From the NCBI GenBank assembly GCA_027494015.1, contig JAOSJP010000034.1:1-64000 (forward strand): a stretch of 64,000 nucleotides of DNA, read 5' to 3'. Shown here piece by piece: positions 10,879 to 20,133 of the stretch (within the stretch, counting starts at the first letter, position 1; each line of letters opens with the position of its first letter). Below the pieces are notes generated by a model. The model did no database searches. It saw only the letters and a list, made by a program, of their open reading frames with translations, and was not told the DNA's origin. Origin of the DNA: Anaerolineae bacterium (GTDB taxonomy: Bacteria; Chloroflexota; Anaerolineae; Aggregatilineales; Aggregatilineaceae). The position numbers and the translations under genes are program-made.

Positions 10879-12030
10879 GTGAATCTGCACGAGTATCAAT
10901 CGAAGTTACGCTTCGCCGAATTCGGCATCCCCATTCCCCGTGGCAAAGTCGCTCGTGATCCGCAACAGGTGTATGAGATCGCCAAAGAGCTGGGCGGGCC
11001 GGTGGTGATCAAGGCCCAGGTCCTGACCGGCGGGCGCGGCAAGGCGGGCGGCGTCAAGCTGGCGCAGACGCCGGAAGAAGCCCAGCAGCGCGCCGACGCG
11101 ATCCTGGGGATGATGATCAAGGGGCACAAGGTGCTCAAAGTCCTGGTCGATCCCGCTTCCCAGATTAAGACGGAGATCTACCTGGGTGTGACCAACGACC
11201 GCGCCGCGCGCAAGCCGCTGATCATGGCGAGCGCCGAGGGCGGGATGGACATCGAGGAAGTCAACCGCGTCTCGCCGGAGAAGATCATCCGCGCGCATAT
11301 CGACCCGTTCCTTGACCTGCGCGATTACCAGATTCGCAATCTGGCATATGGGATCGACCTGCCGCGTGACCTGTGGAAGCAGTTTATCAACATCGCCCGC
11401 GCGCTGTACCGCTGCTACGTCGAGAGCGACGCGACGCTGGCCGAGATCAACCCGCTGATCATCGACGGCGACGGCAACCTGCTGGCGGTCGATGGCAAGA
11501 TGTCGATTGACGACAACGCGCTCTACCGTCACCCGGACCTGGCCGAGATGCGCGATACCAGCGCCGAGCCGCCCGCCGAGACCGAAGCCCGCGCCGCCGG
11601 CCTGAGCTACGTCAAGCTCGACGGCGAGATCGGCTGCATGGTCAACGGGGCAGGGCTGGCGATGGCGACGATGGATATGACGCAGCTATTCGGCGGCTCC
11701 CCGGCCAATTTCCTCGACATCGGCGGCGGCGCGCGGGCCGACAAGGTCGCCGCTGCGCTGCGCATCATCGCCAGCGACCCGAACGTCAAGGCGATCCTGG
11801 TCAACATTTTCGGCGGGATCACGCGCGCCGACGAGGTAGCGCGGGGCATTCTGGAGGCGCTGGACGAGGTGAAGATCGACCTGCCGCTGGTCGTGCGGCT
11901 GGTCGGCACCAACGAGGACGAGGCGCACGCGATCATGGCCGAGGCCGCGCTGCCGAACATGGTCAGCGCGACGAGCCTGGCGGACGCGGCGCGCAAAGCG
12001 GTTGCCGCCGCGCAGAGCGCAGGCGGATGA
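10879..12030 (+). CDS. sucC: Succinyl-CoA synthetase (ADP/GDP-forming) beta subunit
   Basis: 383 residues from GTG 10879 (MNLHEYQSK), preceded by GGAG at 10867-10870; an upstream in-frame start at 10816 would add an unconserved extension. The ATP-grasp fold is evident: [19 protein letters not shown], the [12 protein letters not shown] and EINPLI segments, then the ligase domain [14 protein letters not shown] and [16 protein letters not shown]. It supplies the nucleotide-binding subunit that makes ATP/GTP from succinyl-CoA. It is followed 19 bp later by sucD. With korAB it provides the 2-oxoglutarate to succinate steps. The frame is intact and the length is normal for the family. Confidence 0.96.
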   Translation: MNLHEYQSKLRFAEFGIPIPRGKVARDPQQVYEIAKELGGPVVIKAQVLTGGRGKAGGVKLAQTPEEAQQRADAILGMMIKGHKVLKVLVDPASQIKTEIYLGVTNDRAARKPLIMASAEGGMDIEEVNRVSPEKIIRAHIDPFLDLRDYQIRNLAYGIDLPRDLWKQFINIARALYRCYVESDATLAEINPLIIDGDGNLLAVDGKMSIDDNALYRHPDLAEMRDTSAEPPAETEARAAGLSYVKLDGEIGCMVNGAGLAMATMDMTQLFGGSPANFLDIGGGARADKVAAALRIIASDPNVKAILVNIFGGITRADEVARGILEALDEVKIDLPLVVRLVGTNEDEAHAIMAEAALPNMVSATSLADAARKAVAAAQSAGG

Positions 12031-12049
12031 GAATGAGAGGGACGAGACG

Positions 12050-12904
12050 ATGGCGATTCTAGTCGATCCCGAGACCAAGCTGCTGGTCCAGGGCATCACC
12101 GGACGTGAGGGGCTGTTCCACACCGAGCAGATGATCGAATACGGGACCAACGTCGTCGGCGGCGTGACGCCGGGCAAGGGCGGCGAGTGGGTGCTGGGGC
12201 AAGCCGGTGTTCGACACCGTCAAGGCTGCGCGCGACGCGACCGAGGCCAACGCCAGCATCATCTACGTCCCGGCGGCGTTCGCGGCGGACGCGATTTTCG
12301 AGGCGATCGACGCCGGTATCGAGTTGATCGTGTGTATCACCGAGGGCATCCCCGTGCTGGACATGATGAAGGTGCGCGCCCGGATCGATCAGAGCGAGAG
12401 CCGGCTGGTCGGGCCGAACTGCCCCGGCCTGCTGACGCCCGGCCAGGCGAAGGTCGGCATTATGCCCGGCCACATCGCCACGCCGGGCAATGTGGGCGTC
12501 GTCTCGCGCAGCGGCACGCTGACCTACGAAGTCGTCCACGCGCTGACGATGGCGGGTATCGGCCAGACGACGTGCGTCGGCATTGGCGGTGACCCGATCA
12601 ACGGAACGAGCTTCATCGATGTGTTGCAACTGTTCGAGGACGATCCGGCGACCGAGAAAGTCGTCGTGATCGGCGAGATCGGCGGCACGGACGAGGAAAA
12701 GCGGCGGCCTTCATCGCGCAGTCGATGACCAAGCCGGTCGTCGCGTTCATCGCCGGGCGGACCGCGCCGCCTGGTAAGCGCATGGGCCACGCGGGGGCGA
12801 TTGTCGAAGGCGGCAGCGGCACGGCGGAAGACAAGATCAAGGCGCTGACCGAGGCGGGCGTCAAGGTTGCCGAGCACCCGGAGCAGATTCCGGAGCTGCT
12901 GTAG
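12050..12904 (+). CDS. sucD: Succinyl-CoA synthetase alpha subunit (two frameshifts)
   Basis: About 284 residues from ATG 12050. [20 protein letters not shown] and [12 protein letters not shown] form the CoA-binding Rossmann domain. The frame slips near 12198 (in GGGGCAAGCCGG) to continue [57 protein letters not shown] and [10 protein letters not shown], then slips again near 12702 to give [19 protein letters not shown] and [18 protein letters not shown]. The histidine in MGHAGAI corresponds to the phosphorylated active-site residue. It stops at TAG 12902-12904. It forms the SucCD heterodimer with the preceding gene. Confidence 0.93.
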
Positions 12905-12941
12905 GGACGCCAGTCTCCCGCCAGTTCAAGCACGGACTTGT

Positions 12942-13010
12942 AGGGGCGGAGCTTGCTCCGCCCCTGGGCACCTTTGGTTATTTTGGCAGCGGGCGATGCT
13001 TGCATCGCCC
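12942..13010 (+). repeat. Two consecutive short palindromes after sucD
   Basis: AGGGGCGGAGC-TT-GCTCCGCCCCT (12942-12965) and GGGCGATGC-TT-GCATCGCCC (12991-13010) are perfect hairpins with the same TT loop and a shared GGGGCG/CGCCCCTAC frame. They resemble dispersed extragenic palindromes; a related AGGGGCG-CAA-CGCCCCT unit occurs at 48259-48275. The first could also stop sucD transcription, but it lacks a T run. Confidence 0.6.
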
Positions 13011-13148
13011 CTACGAGAGAACCCAAGCCCGGCGCTCCCCGTTAGCTTCCTGAAAGTACATAACATGCTCTGGAGGGGCGTCCCGGACCGTCCATCGTTT
13101 GCCGTCTCATTTTTCCGGCTGCCTGCCCGTTATCCCGCTTCAGCGCCC

Positions 13149-13177
13149 TTGATTCTGCTCCGGCGCTATGGTATGCT
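13149..13177 (+). promoter_or_regulatory. Promoter of the T-box operon
   Basis: TTGATT (13149-13154), 17-bp spacer, TATGCT (13172-13177). The predicted start near 13184 coincides with the beginning of the T-box Stem I, which supports both assignments. Confidence 0.6.
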
Positions 13178-13185
13178 GTCGGCAT

Positions 13186-13453
13186 AAAGGCGACGACGGA
13201 AACGAGTACGCTGGTTTATGCCGGTCAGCGAGCCTGGGAGTGGTGCGAGCCGGGCGTGGCAGGCGAGCGGAAAATCCTTCCTGAGCCGCAGGCTGAACGC
13301 GCGCCGCGCCAGTAAGCTGTGCCGGGCTGGTCTCCGTTAGCACGACCGGGCCATGTTGGTGGCCGCTGAGCGCCCCGCCTGCCTGGGTGGGGAATACGGG
13401 TGGTACCGCGAGAGCTTGCGCTCCCGTCCCTGTCTGGACGGGGAGCGTTTTTT
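13186..13453 (+). promoter_or_regulatory. T-box leader riboswitch, probably tRNA-Ile responsive
   Basis: A complete T-box leader. Stem I starts near 13188. GGAA and the loop 5' side ACGAGTA (containing AGTA of the S-turn) lie at 13198-13208, the CAGCGAGCC AG-bulge region and GGTGCGA distal loop lie at 13226-13248, and the 3' side of the specifier loop is GAAAATCC, closed by AGCG above and TTCC below. The antiterminator carries the 13-base T-box GGGTGGTACCGCG (13398-13410). The alternative terminator pairs GCTCCCGTCC (13420-13429) with GGACGGGGAGC (13436-13446), followed by six T (13448-13453). The specifier is ATC (13274-13276, Ile) or AAT (Asn). The T-box UGGU would pair with an ACCA tRNA end, i.e. 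discriminator A73, which fits tRNA-Ile and not the G73 of tRNA-Asn. Uncharged tRNA would switch on the GNAT/TPR genes downstream. Confidence 0.9.
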
Positions 13454-13473
13454 GTGCGAGAATGGAGCGAGCT

Positions 13474-14022
13474 ATGCCGGACCGCGAGCCGCGCACCGCG
13501 CTGATTCGCCCGGTGGAGCCGCGCGACGAGGCGGCGATCGCCCGGCTGTGGCAGATGCTGACCGAGCATCATGTCGCGCTGGACCCGCGCCTGCCCGGCG
13601 CGACCGGCGGCGCGGCGGCGCGCTACGCCGCGCGCCTGATCGAGCGCCGCCACGACCCGGCGACGATCGCGCTGGTTGCCGAAGTGGCGGGGCGAGGCCG
13701 CCGGCTACCTGCTCGGCGCGGTGATCGACCTGCATCCTGACCTGTTTGAGCCGGTGGACGCCGGGTTCATCGCCGATATTTTCGTCGATCCAGCCTTTCG
13801 GGGGCGCGGGCTGGCGCGCGAGCTGGTCACGACCGCCAACCAGTGGTTCCGCCAGCGCGGCGTGCAGCAGGTGGAGTTGCAGGTCGCGGCGCGCAACCCC
13901 GCCGGGATGCGGTTCTGGGAGTCGGTTGGCGGCGTGCCGGTCATGATCCGGATGCGGATTGACCTGGGCGCGGACGAGCGCCCCGGCGCACGCGGCGGAT
14001 CATCGCCCGCCGCCAGGAGTAA
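13474..14022 (+). CDS. GNAT family N-acetyltransferase (two frameshifts)
   Basis: About 183 residues from ATG 13474, which has GGAG at 13464-13467; ATG 13462 is an alternative. The first frame reads TALIRPVEPRDEAAIARLWQ and ends near 13690. The second continues GEAAGYLLGAVIDLHPDLF and FIADIFVDPAFRGRGLAREL, the acetyl-CoA pyrophosphate-binding R/Q-x-x-G-x-G/A motif, then ELQVAARNPAGMRFWESVGG. A further slip near 13985 gives RIIARRQE and the stop at 14020-14022. The acceptor substrate is unknown. It is the first gene behind the T-box terminator, so its expression should rise when charged tRNA is short. This is not a usual T-box target, which makes its substrate of interest. Confidence 0.8.
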
Positions 14023-14035
14023 AGGACGGATAACC

Positions 14036-15049
14036 ATGCTGCGGGCTTTCGCGCAGTGGCTGGGGCCGCGCTGGACGGCGGCGCTGATCGGGCTGGCAGT
14101 GGTCGCGCTGGCAGGCGGAGTCGCGCTCCAGGCGGCGTATCCCCGCGCCGGATGGCGGCCTGCCGCGCAGGTCGCGCTGGTCTGGCTGGCGCTGGCGGGG
14201 CTGGGCGTCGCGCTGCTGATGCGCGTCTCTCCGGCGCGGCGGGGCGGGTGCTGCTCGCCTTCGCGCCGGGGCTGGCGCTGGTCGCCTGCGGGATCGTCGC
14301 GCCCGACCTGGCCGTGTTTTTCGCTGGCGCCGGGATCGGTTGGATGGCGGCGACGCAACTCGCGCTGCGCAGCCCGACGAACATGACCTACCAAACGGCG
14401 GTCCGGCACCTGCACCACGACGAGATCCCCGAAGCGATCGCCGTCATGGACCGGTTGATCGAGGGGCAGCCAGGCGACGCCGAGCATCACCGCTTCCGCG
14501 CCGAGCTGCACCGCCTGAACGGGGGCGCTCGACCGCGCGCGGCGCGATTACGAGCGCGCCGTCAAGCTGGCGCCCGACGCGCCCGCTGGCTATCTGGGGC
14601 TGGCGGAGCTGAGCGTGCAGCAGGGCAAGCTCGACCAGGCGCGCGATTACGCCGAGCAGGCGCTGGCGCGCGATCCGTCCGGCTGGGCGGCGGCCTATAA
14701 CCTGGGGCTGATCGCGGACCGGCAGGGCGACGCCGCCGAGGCGATCCTATACCTGGAGCGGGCGCTGCGCGCGCGTATTCCCGATGCGCGTTACCGGCTG
14801 CTGTCCGATCTGTGGCTGGCGCGGGCGTACATGCGGCGCGGGCAGCTGGCGACCGCCCGCCAGCACATCGCCGCGCTGCGCAAACAGTCCGGCGCGCTCG
14901 ACGCGTGGCGGATCGTGCTCGCCAGCGAGCAGGCCGCGCCGCTGCGCGATCTGCTGGCCGCCGACCTGGGCCTGGCGGCGCGCCTGATCGACGGCTCGGC
15001 TCCGGTTGAAGCGCTGGCCGCGCCGCCGGAAGCGGAGCCTTCCCGATGA
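14036..15049 (+). CDS. Membrane-anchored TPR protein (two frameshifts)
   Basis: ATG 14036 is preceded by AAAGGA at 14021-14026. Three hydrophobic segments come first (WTAALIGLAVVALAGGVAL, AAQVALVWLALAGLGVALL and, after a slip near 14245, VLLAFAPGLALVACGIVAP). Helical repeats follow: TYQTAVRHLHHDEIPEAIAV, MDRLIEGQPGDAEHHRFRA, then after a slip near 14525 DYERAVKLAPDAPAGYLGLA, ELSVQQGKLDQARDYAEQAL, and two further TPR-like units. About 335 residues; stop 15047-15049. TPR proteins are scaffolds, and no enzymatic motif is seen. It is probably co-transcribed with the GNAT gene and the next membrane protein. Confidence 0.7.
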
Positions 15050-15493
15050 CGCGCGCGGCGCGGCGGCTGCCGCCGGTGCCGGTGTGGCTCGCGCTGCTGC
15101 TGATGATCGCGGCGGTGGTAGCGGCGGCGCTGATCCTGATGCGCGTGGCCGAGCCGCTCTACGGGCTGGTGTTCGGAAGCGGCGCGCCGCTCCCGGAAGG
15201 CGCGGTCGAGATCGAGCGCGTCACGCCGGAGCGCGGCGCGGCGTACCGGGTGTTTCGCACCGCGCAAACCGGGCGCGAGGTCGCCGCCTTCTACGAGGAG
15301 GCGGGCGGGGCGTGCGTCTACGCCGGAGCGGTGCCGGGCGAGGGGCGCGGCAAGCACGGGACGCGAGCGCAGCGTCGCACGGTGCAGCGGCAAACAGGAC
15401 AGCGCCGCGCGCGGCAGCGGCTGGGAAGTCTATATCGCGGAGGGCTATTCCGCTCAGGAAGGCCCGACGATCTTCCGGTTGTACGAGTATTGA
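15046..15493 (+). CDS. Small membrane-anchored protein of unknown function (one frameshift)
   Basis: The start overlaps the TPR gene stop (ATGA, 15046-15049). One membrane helix (VWLALLLMIAAVVAAALIL) precedes a compact outer or periplasmic domain (GAVEIERVTPERGAAYRVF, TGREVAAFYEEAGGACVYA). After a slip near 15360 the frame runs SVARCSGKQDSAARGSG, WEVYIAEGYSAQEGPTIF and RLYEY to TGA 15491-15493, about 148 residues. Two cysteines flank the break. No family recognised. Translational overlap places it in the T-box operon, so it may work with the TPR protein at the membrane. Confidence 0.6.
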
Positions 15494-15581
15494 GAGAGCA
15501 GCAGTTAGCTAAGGGCTAATAGCTAAAAGCTAAGTGGTCTGTCAGAAATGATCTGGCGAATGCGGTGGTTGGCAAGGCTGA

Positions 15582-15683
15582 CCTCACCCCCGGCCCCTCT
15601 CCAACATGGAGAGGGGAGAAAAGCAGCGGCGGAACGGGTTTGAAGTCCCCTCTCCGGCACGGAGAGGGGATGGAGGGGTGAGG
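15582..15683 (+). repeat. Palindromic repeat element bounded by CCTCACCCC / GGGGTGAGG
   Basis: A 102-bp element whose ends are a 9-bp perfect inverted repeat (15582-15590 and 15675-15683). Inside are two hairpins with identical arms: CCCCTCTCC-N5-GGAGAGGGG at 15594-15616 and at 15647-15669. The same outer and inner arms occur in the tandem repeats near 58.1 and 58.3 kb. It has the architecture of a miniature non-coding dispersed element and lies between the T-box operon and ileS. Confidence 0.75.
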
Positions 15684-15755
15684 TTTCCCACGCCGGGCTG
15701 ATACGCCAATGACTTTCGATAGTTCACATAACCGCTGAATTTCATGGAGGGATGG

Positions 15756-18700
15756 ATGTTCGAACCTGTCACACCACGGCTGGACATCACCGCGCTGGAG
15801 AAGCAGCAGCTTGACTTCTGGCGCGCGCGCGACATCTTCCGCCGCTCGATGGACGAGCGGAAGGACGCGCCACGCTGGGTGTTCTACGAGGGGCCGCCGA
15901 CCGCCAACGGGCGCCCCGGCACGCATCACGTCCTGGCGCGCGCTTTCAAAGACATGTTCCCGCGCTATCACACCATGCGCGGCAAGTATGTTCTGCGCAA
16001 AGGCGGCTGGGACACGCACGGCCTGCCGGTCGAGATCGAGGTCGAGAAGGAGCTGGGCTTCACGACCAAGCGCGACATCGAGGAATACGGCATCGCGCGC
16101 TATAACGAAAAATGCCGCGAGAGCGTCTTCCGCTATATCCAGGAGTGGGAGCAGCTCACCGAGCGTATCGCATTCTGGGTGGACCTCGAAAACGCTTACG
16201 TCACCTACAAGAACGAGTATATCCAGAGCGTGTGGTGGATCCTGCGCCGGTTCTGGGACGACGATCTGCTCTACGAGGGGTTCAAGGTCGTGCCCTACTG
16301 CGCGCGCTGCGGCACCCCGCTGAGCAGCCATGAAGTCGCGCAGGGCTACGAGGAAGTGGCCGATCCGAGCGTCTTCGTGCGCTTCGCGGTGCGTGACCGG
16401 CCCGGCACCTTCTTCCTGGTGTGGACCACGACCCCCTGGACGCTGCCCGGCAACGTCGCGCTGGCCGTCAACCGCCGCGAAAGCTACGTCGTGGTCGAGG
16501 GTCCGGCGGCCAGCGGCGAAGGCGCCGAGCGCCTGATTCTGGCGCGCGCCCTGATGGACAAGGCGCTGATCGACCCGGCGCAGTACACCGTCGTCGAGAC
16601 GCTGCGCGGCGAGGACCTGCTTGGCTGGCATTACGAGCCGCTGTACCGCTTCCTGCCGGTCGAGCAGGACTACGCCTACGTGGTGCATGGCGACTTCGTC
16701 AGCATGGAGGACGGCTCCGGCATCGTGCATATCGCGCCAGCCTTTGGCGCGGACGACATGGACGTGGGCCGCGAGCGCGGCTTGCCGCTGCTGCAAACGG
16801 TCGATCCGGCCGGCGCGTTCATCCCCGAAGTCACGCCCTGGGCGGGGATGTGGGTGAAAGACGCCGACCCGCTGATCACCAACGAGCTGAAGTCGCGCGG
16901 GCTGCTGTACAAGGTCGAGCGTTACGTCCACAATTATCCGTTCTGCTGGCGCTGCCACACGCCGCTGCTCTATTACGCGCGCTCGACGTGGTACCTGGCG
17001 ACCACGCGCTATCGTGACGAGATGATCGCGCAGAACCAGACGATCAACTGGGTCCCGGCGCACATCAAGGACGGGCGCTTCGGCAACTGGCTCGAAGAGC
17101 TGCGCGACTGGGCGCTGGGCCGCGAGCGGTACTGGGGCACGCCTCTGCCGGTCTGGCGCTGCGACAACCCGGACTGCGGCCATATGCACTGCGTCGGCAG
17201 CGTGGCGGAGCTGAGCGAGCTGTCCGGCGCGGACCAGTCGAGCCTGGACCTGCACCGCCCGTATGTGGACGAAGTGACCTTCCCGTGCCCGGAGTGCGGC
17301 GGGACGATGCGCCGTGTGCCGGAGCTGATCGACGTGTGGTTCGACAGCGGCGCGATGCCGGTCGCCCAGTGGGGCTACCCGTTCCAGAACCAGGAGATGT
17401 TCAAAGACCAGTTCCCGGCGGATTACATCTGCGAGGCAGTTGACCAGACGCGCGGCTGGTTCTACAGCCAGCACGCGATCAGCACGATGCTGTTCGGCCA
17501 GACCGATTTCAAAAACGTGATCTGCCTGGGGCATATCCTCGACGACCAGGGGCGCAAGATGTCCAAGAGCCTGGGCAACATCGTCGAGCCGTGGAGCGTG
17601 CTGGACAAGTACGGGGCGGACGCCTTTCGCTGGTACATGTACACCGCCGGGCCGCCCGGCGAGCCGCGCCGCTTCTCGGTCGAGCTGGTGGGCGACGTGG
17701 TGCGCAGCTTCACCCTGACGCTGTGGAACGTTTACAGCTTCTTTGTGACCTACGCCAATCTGGACGGCTTCGACCCGGCGGCGCCGCGTGTCCCGGTCGC
17801 GCAGCGCGACCCGCTCGATCGCTGGATTCTGAGCGAGCTGCACAACCTCGTGCGCGAGGTGACGGACGCCTACGAGACCTACGACGTGCCCGGCGCGACG
17901 CGGCCCATCGAGCAGTTCGTAGACCGGCTGAGCAACTGGTACCTGCGCCGCTCGCGCCGTCGCTTCTGGAAAAGCGAGAGCGACGCCGACAAGCAGGCCG
18001 CCTATCAGACGCTGTATGAGTGTCTGGTGACGGTCGCCAAGCTGCTCGCGCCGACGATGCCGTTCCTGTCCGAGGCGATGTACCGCAACCTGGCGGCGGG
18101 CGCCGACGCCAGCGCGCCGGAGAGCGTGCATCTCGCCTTCTGGCCGGAATGGGACGCGGCGCTGATCGACGCCAAGCTGATGGACGACATGCGTCTGGCG
18201 CAGAAGCTGGTCAGCCTGGGGCACGCCGCGCGCAACAGCGCCAACCTGAAAGTGCGCCAGCCGCTCGCCGAAGCGGTCTTCGTCGTGCGCGCCGAGCCGG
18301 AGGGGCCGGTGGTCGAGGCGCTGGCGAGCACGATCGCGGAGGAGTTGAACGTCAAGCAGGTGCGGGTCGCGTCCTCGGCGGCGGACATGGTCAGCTACAG
18401 GCTCAACCCGCTGCCGCAGGCGCTCGGACGCGCGCTGAAGGGCGACTTTCCGAAGGTGCAGCGCGCCCTGCGCGAAGGCGCACCCGCCGATGTGGATCGC
18501 TGGGCCAAGACGCTGCTCGCCGGGGAGCCGATCACGGTCGAAGTGGACGGGCAGACGTACACCGTCACGCCCGATCAGGTCGAGGTGCAGCGGGAAGCCG
18601 CCGAGGGCTACGCCGTCGCCGAGGACTACGGCTACCTGGCCGCGCTGGCGACGACGCTGACCGACGATCTGATCCGCGAGGGGCTGGCGCGCGAGTTCGT

Positions 18701-18932
18701 GCGCCGCGTCCAGACCTTGCGCAAGGACGCCGGGTTCGAGATCAGCGACCGCATCACGATCCGCTATCAGGCCAGCGATCGACTGCGCGACGCGGTGCAG
18801 GCTCACGCCGGCGCGATCCGCGCCGAGACGCTGGCCGACGCCCTGCGCGAGGGCTTATCCGAGGACGGCGCATATAGCGACACCTTCGAGTTCGACGGCG
18901 AGCGCGTGACGATCGGCGTGCGCCGCGCCTGA
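15756..18932 (+). CDS. ileS: Isoleucyl-tRNA synthetase
   Basis: An intact class I synthetase of 1058 residues that charges tRNA-Ile. ATG 15756 is chosen (MFEPVTPRLDITALE) because it has GGAGGG at 15746-15751 and matches the usual N-terminus; ATG 15744 is four codons upstream. The HIGH-type sequence is GPPTANGRPGTHH, followed by GKYVLRKGGWDTHGLPVE. The editing (CP1) domain carries WTTTPWTLPGNVA. CARCGTPLSSHE is a zinc-type site, and the catalytic loop is GRKMSKSLGNI. The C-terminal anticodon-binding region and tail complete the long form. It lies 2.3 kb after an Ile-type T-box, but a repeat element and no second T-box separate it from that operon. Confidence 0.97.
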   Translation: MFEPVTPRLDITALEKQQLDFWRARDIFRRSMDERKDAPRWVFYEGPPTANGRPGTHHVLARAFKDMFPRYHTMRGKYVLRKGGWDTHGLPVEIEVEKELGFTTKRDIEEYGIARYNEKCRESVFRYIQEWEQLTERIAFWVDLENAYVTYKNEYIQSVWWILRRFWDDDLLYEGFKVVPYCARCGTPLSSHEVAQGYEEVADPSVFVRFAVRDRPGTFFLVWTTTPWTLPGNVALAVNRRESYVVVEGPAASGEGAERLILARALMDKALIDPAQYTVVETLRGEDLLGWHYEPLYRFLPVEQDYAYVVHGDFVSMEDGSGIVHIAPAFGADDMDVGRERGLPLLQTVDPAGAFIPEVTPWAGMWVKDADPLITNELKSRGLLYKVERYVHNYPFCWRCHTPLLYYARSTWYLATTRYRDEMIAQNQTINWVPAHIKDGRFGNWLEELRDWALGRERYWGTPLPVWRCDNPDCGHMHCVGSVAELSELSGADQSSLDLHRPYVDEVTFPCPECGGTMRRVPELIDVWFDSGAMPVAQWGYPFQNQEMFKDQFPADYICEAVDQTRGWFYSQHAISTMLFGQTDFKNVICLGHILDDQGRKMSKSLGNIVEPWSVLDKYGADAFRWYMYTAGPPGEPRRFSVELVGDVVRSFTLTLWNVYSFFVTYANLDGFDPAAPRVPVAQRDPLDRWILSELHNLVREVTDAYETYDVPGATRPIEQFVDRLSNWYLRRSRRRFWKSESDADKQAAYQTLYECLVTVAKLLAPTMPFLSEAMYRNLAAGADASAPESVHLAFWPEWDAALIDAKLMDDMRLAQKLVSLGHAARNSANLKVRQPLAEAVFVVRAEPEGPVVEALASTIAEELNVKQVRVASSAADMVSYRLNPLPQALGRALKGDFPKVQRALREGAPADVDRWAKTLLAGEPITVEVDGQTYTVTPDQVEVQREAAEGYAVAEDYGYLAALATTLTDDLIREGLAREFVRRVQTLRKDAGFEISDRITIRYQASDRLRDAVQAHAGAIRAETLADALREGLSEDGAYSDTFEFDGERVTIGVRRA

Positions 18933-18946
18933 GCGCGGTCCACCGA

Positions 18947-18976
18947 TTCGACCCGCTCTCGCGAGTCGGCTACAAT
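18947..18976 (+). promoter_or_regulatory. Candidate promoter of dksA-like gene and lspA
   Basis: TTCGAC (18947-18952) and TACAAT (18971-18976) with 18-bp spacing lie about 70 bp before the zinc-finger gene. The -10 is good and the -35 is weak. Confidence 0.35.
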
Positions 18977-19045
18977 CGAAGCGGCGGATGCAGCGGGCAC
19001 CGCGTCTAAACATTGGGCTGGACGAGGGAAGAAGTTGAGGGACGC

Positions 19046-19410
19046 ATGGTAACGACTAAAGACGAGCTGTTCAGCGAGTTACTCGCGCTGCGGACGGAGA
19101 TCAGCAGCCATCTGGCGGATATGGATGCTTCGGACGATCTGACCGAGGGGGACGGGGTACACCAACCACCCGGCAGATGATGGGCACCGCCGTCCACGAC
19201 CAGCAGATCAATCACTCGACCTACCAGGCGGCGCAGGATCGCCTGCGCGAGGTCGAAGACGCGCTGGCGCGCTACGAGGCCGGGACATACGGCATCTGCG
19301 AGAACTGCGGGCAGGAGATCGATATCGCGCGCCTGGAAGCGATTCCGTATACGCGGGTCTGTCTGCGCTGCGCCGAACAGCGCGAGTATCACGCCGGGAT
19401 GGCGCAGTGA
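19046..19410 (+). CDS. DksA/TraR C4-type zinc-finger protein (frameshifted)
   Basis: ATG 19046 begins a coiled-coil half ([20 protein letters not shown]). The frame slips around 19155 and 19185, where YTNHPADDG and [20 protein letters not shown] restore the family pattern (NHPAD is typical). It ends in the C4 zinc finger CENCGQEI ... CLRCAEQ. About 120 residues, the normal size of short TraR/DksA-like proteins that act through the RNA polymerase secondary channel or have unknown function. Its TGA overlaps the GTG start of lspA (19407-19410). This zinc-finger plus lspA pairing recurs in bacteria. Confidence 0.85.
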
Positions 19411-19993
19411 GCGACGCGGCTCCCAGCGGGTCGCTGCCCGGCACGACGGCGGCGCACTGGCTGTTTCTGATCGCGGTCGCCGGGCTGGCGATCCTCGTCG
19501 ATCAGGCCACCAAGGCGTATGTCGTCGCGCACCTGGCGCGGGGCGAGTCGTGGATGCCGGTGGACGCCATCGAGCCGTACTTTCGCATCACCCACGTGCG
19601 CAACAGCGGCGCGGCCTTCGGGATCTTCCTGGCGGCGGGCAGGTCTTCTTGATCATCGCCGCCGTGATCTCGCTGGCGATCCTGTACTTCTACCGGCAGC
19701 TTCCGAGCGGCGTGTGGCTGGTGCGGACCGCGCTCGGCCTGCAACTCGGCGGGGCGCTGGGCAACGTGATCGACCGCCTGCGGCTCGATTTCGCGGTGAT
19801 CGACTTTTTCCACGTGCCGGGCTTTCCGGTGTTCAATGTGGCCGATAGCTGTATCTCGGTCGGGGTCGCGCTGCTGGCGTTCGCCATGTTGCGCGAGGAA
19901 TGGCGCGGGCGCCGGGGCGCGTCTCGCACCGAGCAGGTTCGCCCCGGCTCCGAGGAGAACACGCCGGTCGCTGGAGCCAAGAGCAGCGAATAG
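19407..19993 (+). CDS. lspA: Lipoprotein signal peptidase (signal peptidase II, one frameshift)
   Basis: A four-helix membrane aspartyl protease that cleaves prolipoprotein signal peptides. The GTG start 19407 overlaps the preceding stop. The first frame gives [19 protein letters not shown] and [16 protein letters not shown]. After a slip near 19640 it continues [19 protein letters not shown] and [15 protein letters not shown], with the first catalytic Asp in NVIDR, and [19 protein letters not shown], with the second catalytic Asp in NVAD. The C-terminal tail is polar. About 195 residues, slightly longer than usual. Normal housekeeping function in the cytoplasmic membrane. Confidence 0.93.
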
Positions 19994-20005
19994 CGGCTCT
20001 GGAGC

Positions 20006-20086
20006 GGCGAAAAAGCAGCCAAAAGCAGCTATAAAACAGCAAAAAGCAGCGGTGAGGAAAGTATCGCCTCGCCGCTGCTTTTGTTA
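20006..20086 (+). terminator. AGC-rich bidirectional terminator between lspA and aldo/keto reductase
   Basis: Repeated AAAAGCAGC units precede a hairpin, AAAAGCAGCGG...CCGCTGCTTTT, flanked by A and T runs on either side, so it can serve both convergent genes. It resembles the element after korB at 10671-10704 in both arm sequence and AGC-rich flanks. Confidence 0.6.
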
Positions 20087-20133
20087 GCTGCGCGTTGCTG
20101 TTCCTGGCTGGCTTTAGCTGCGTTTAGCTCGCG

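Noticed and set aside
15516..18806. A 1096-codon minus-strand open frame opposite ileS
   Set aside because: It mirrors the intact isoleucyl-tRNA synthetase gene, is rich in His/Arg/Val/Gln of antisense GC-rich type, and contains no recognisable motif.
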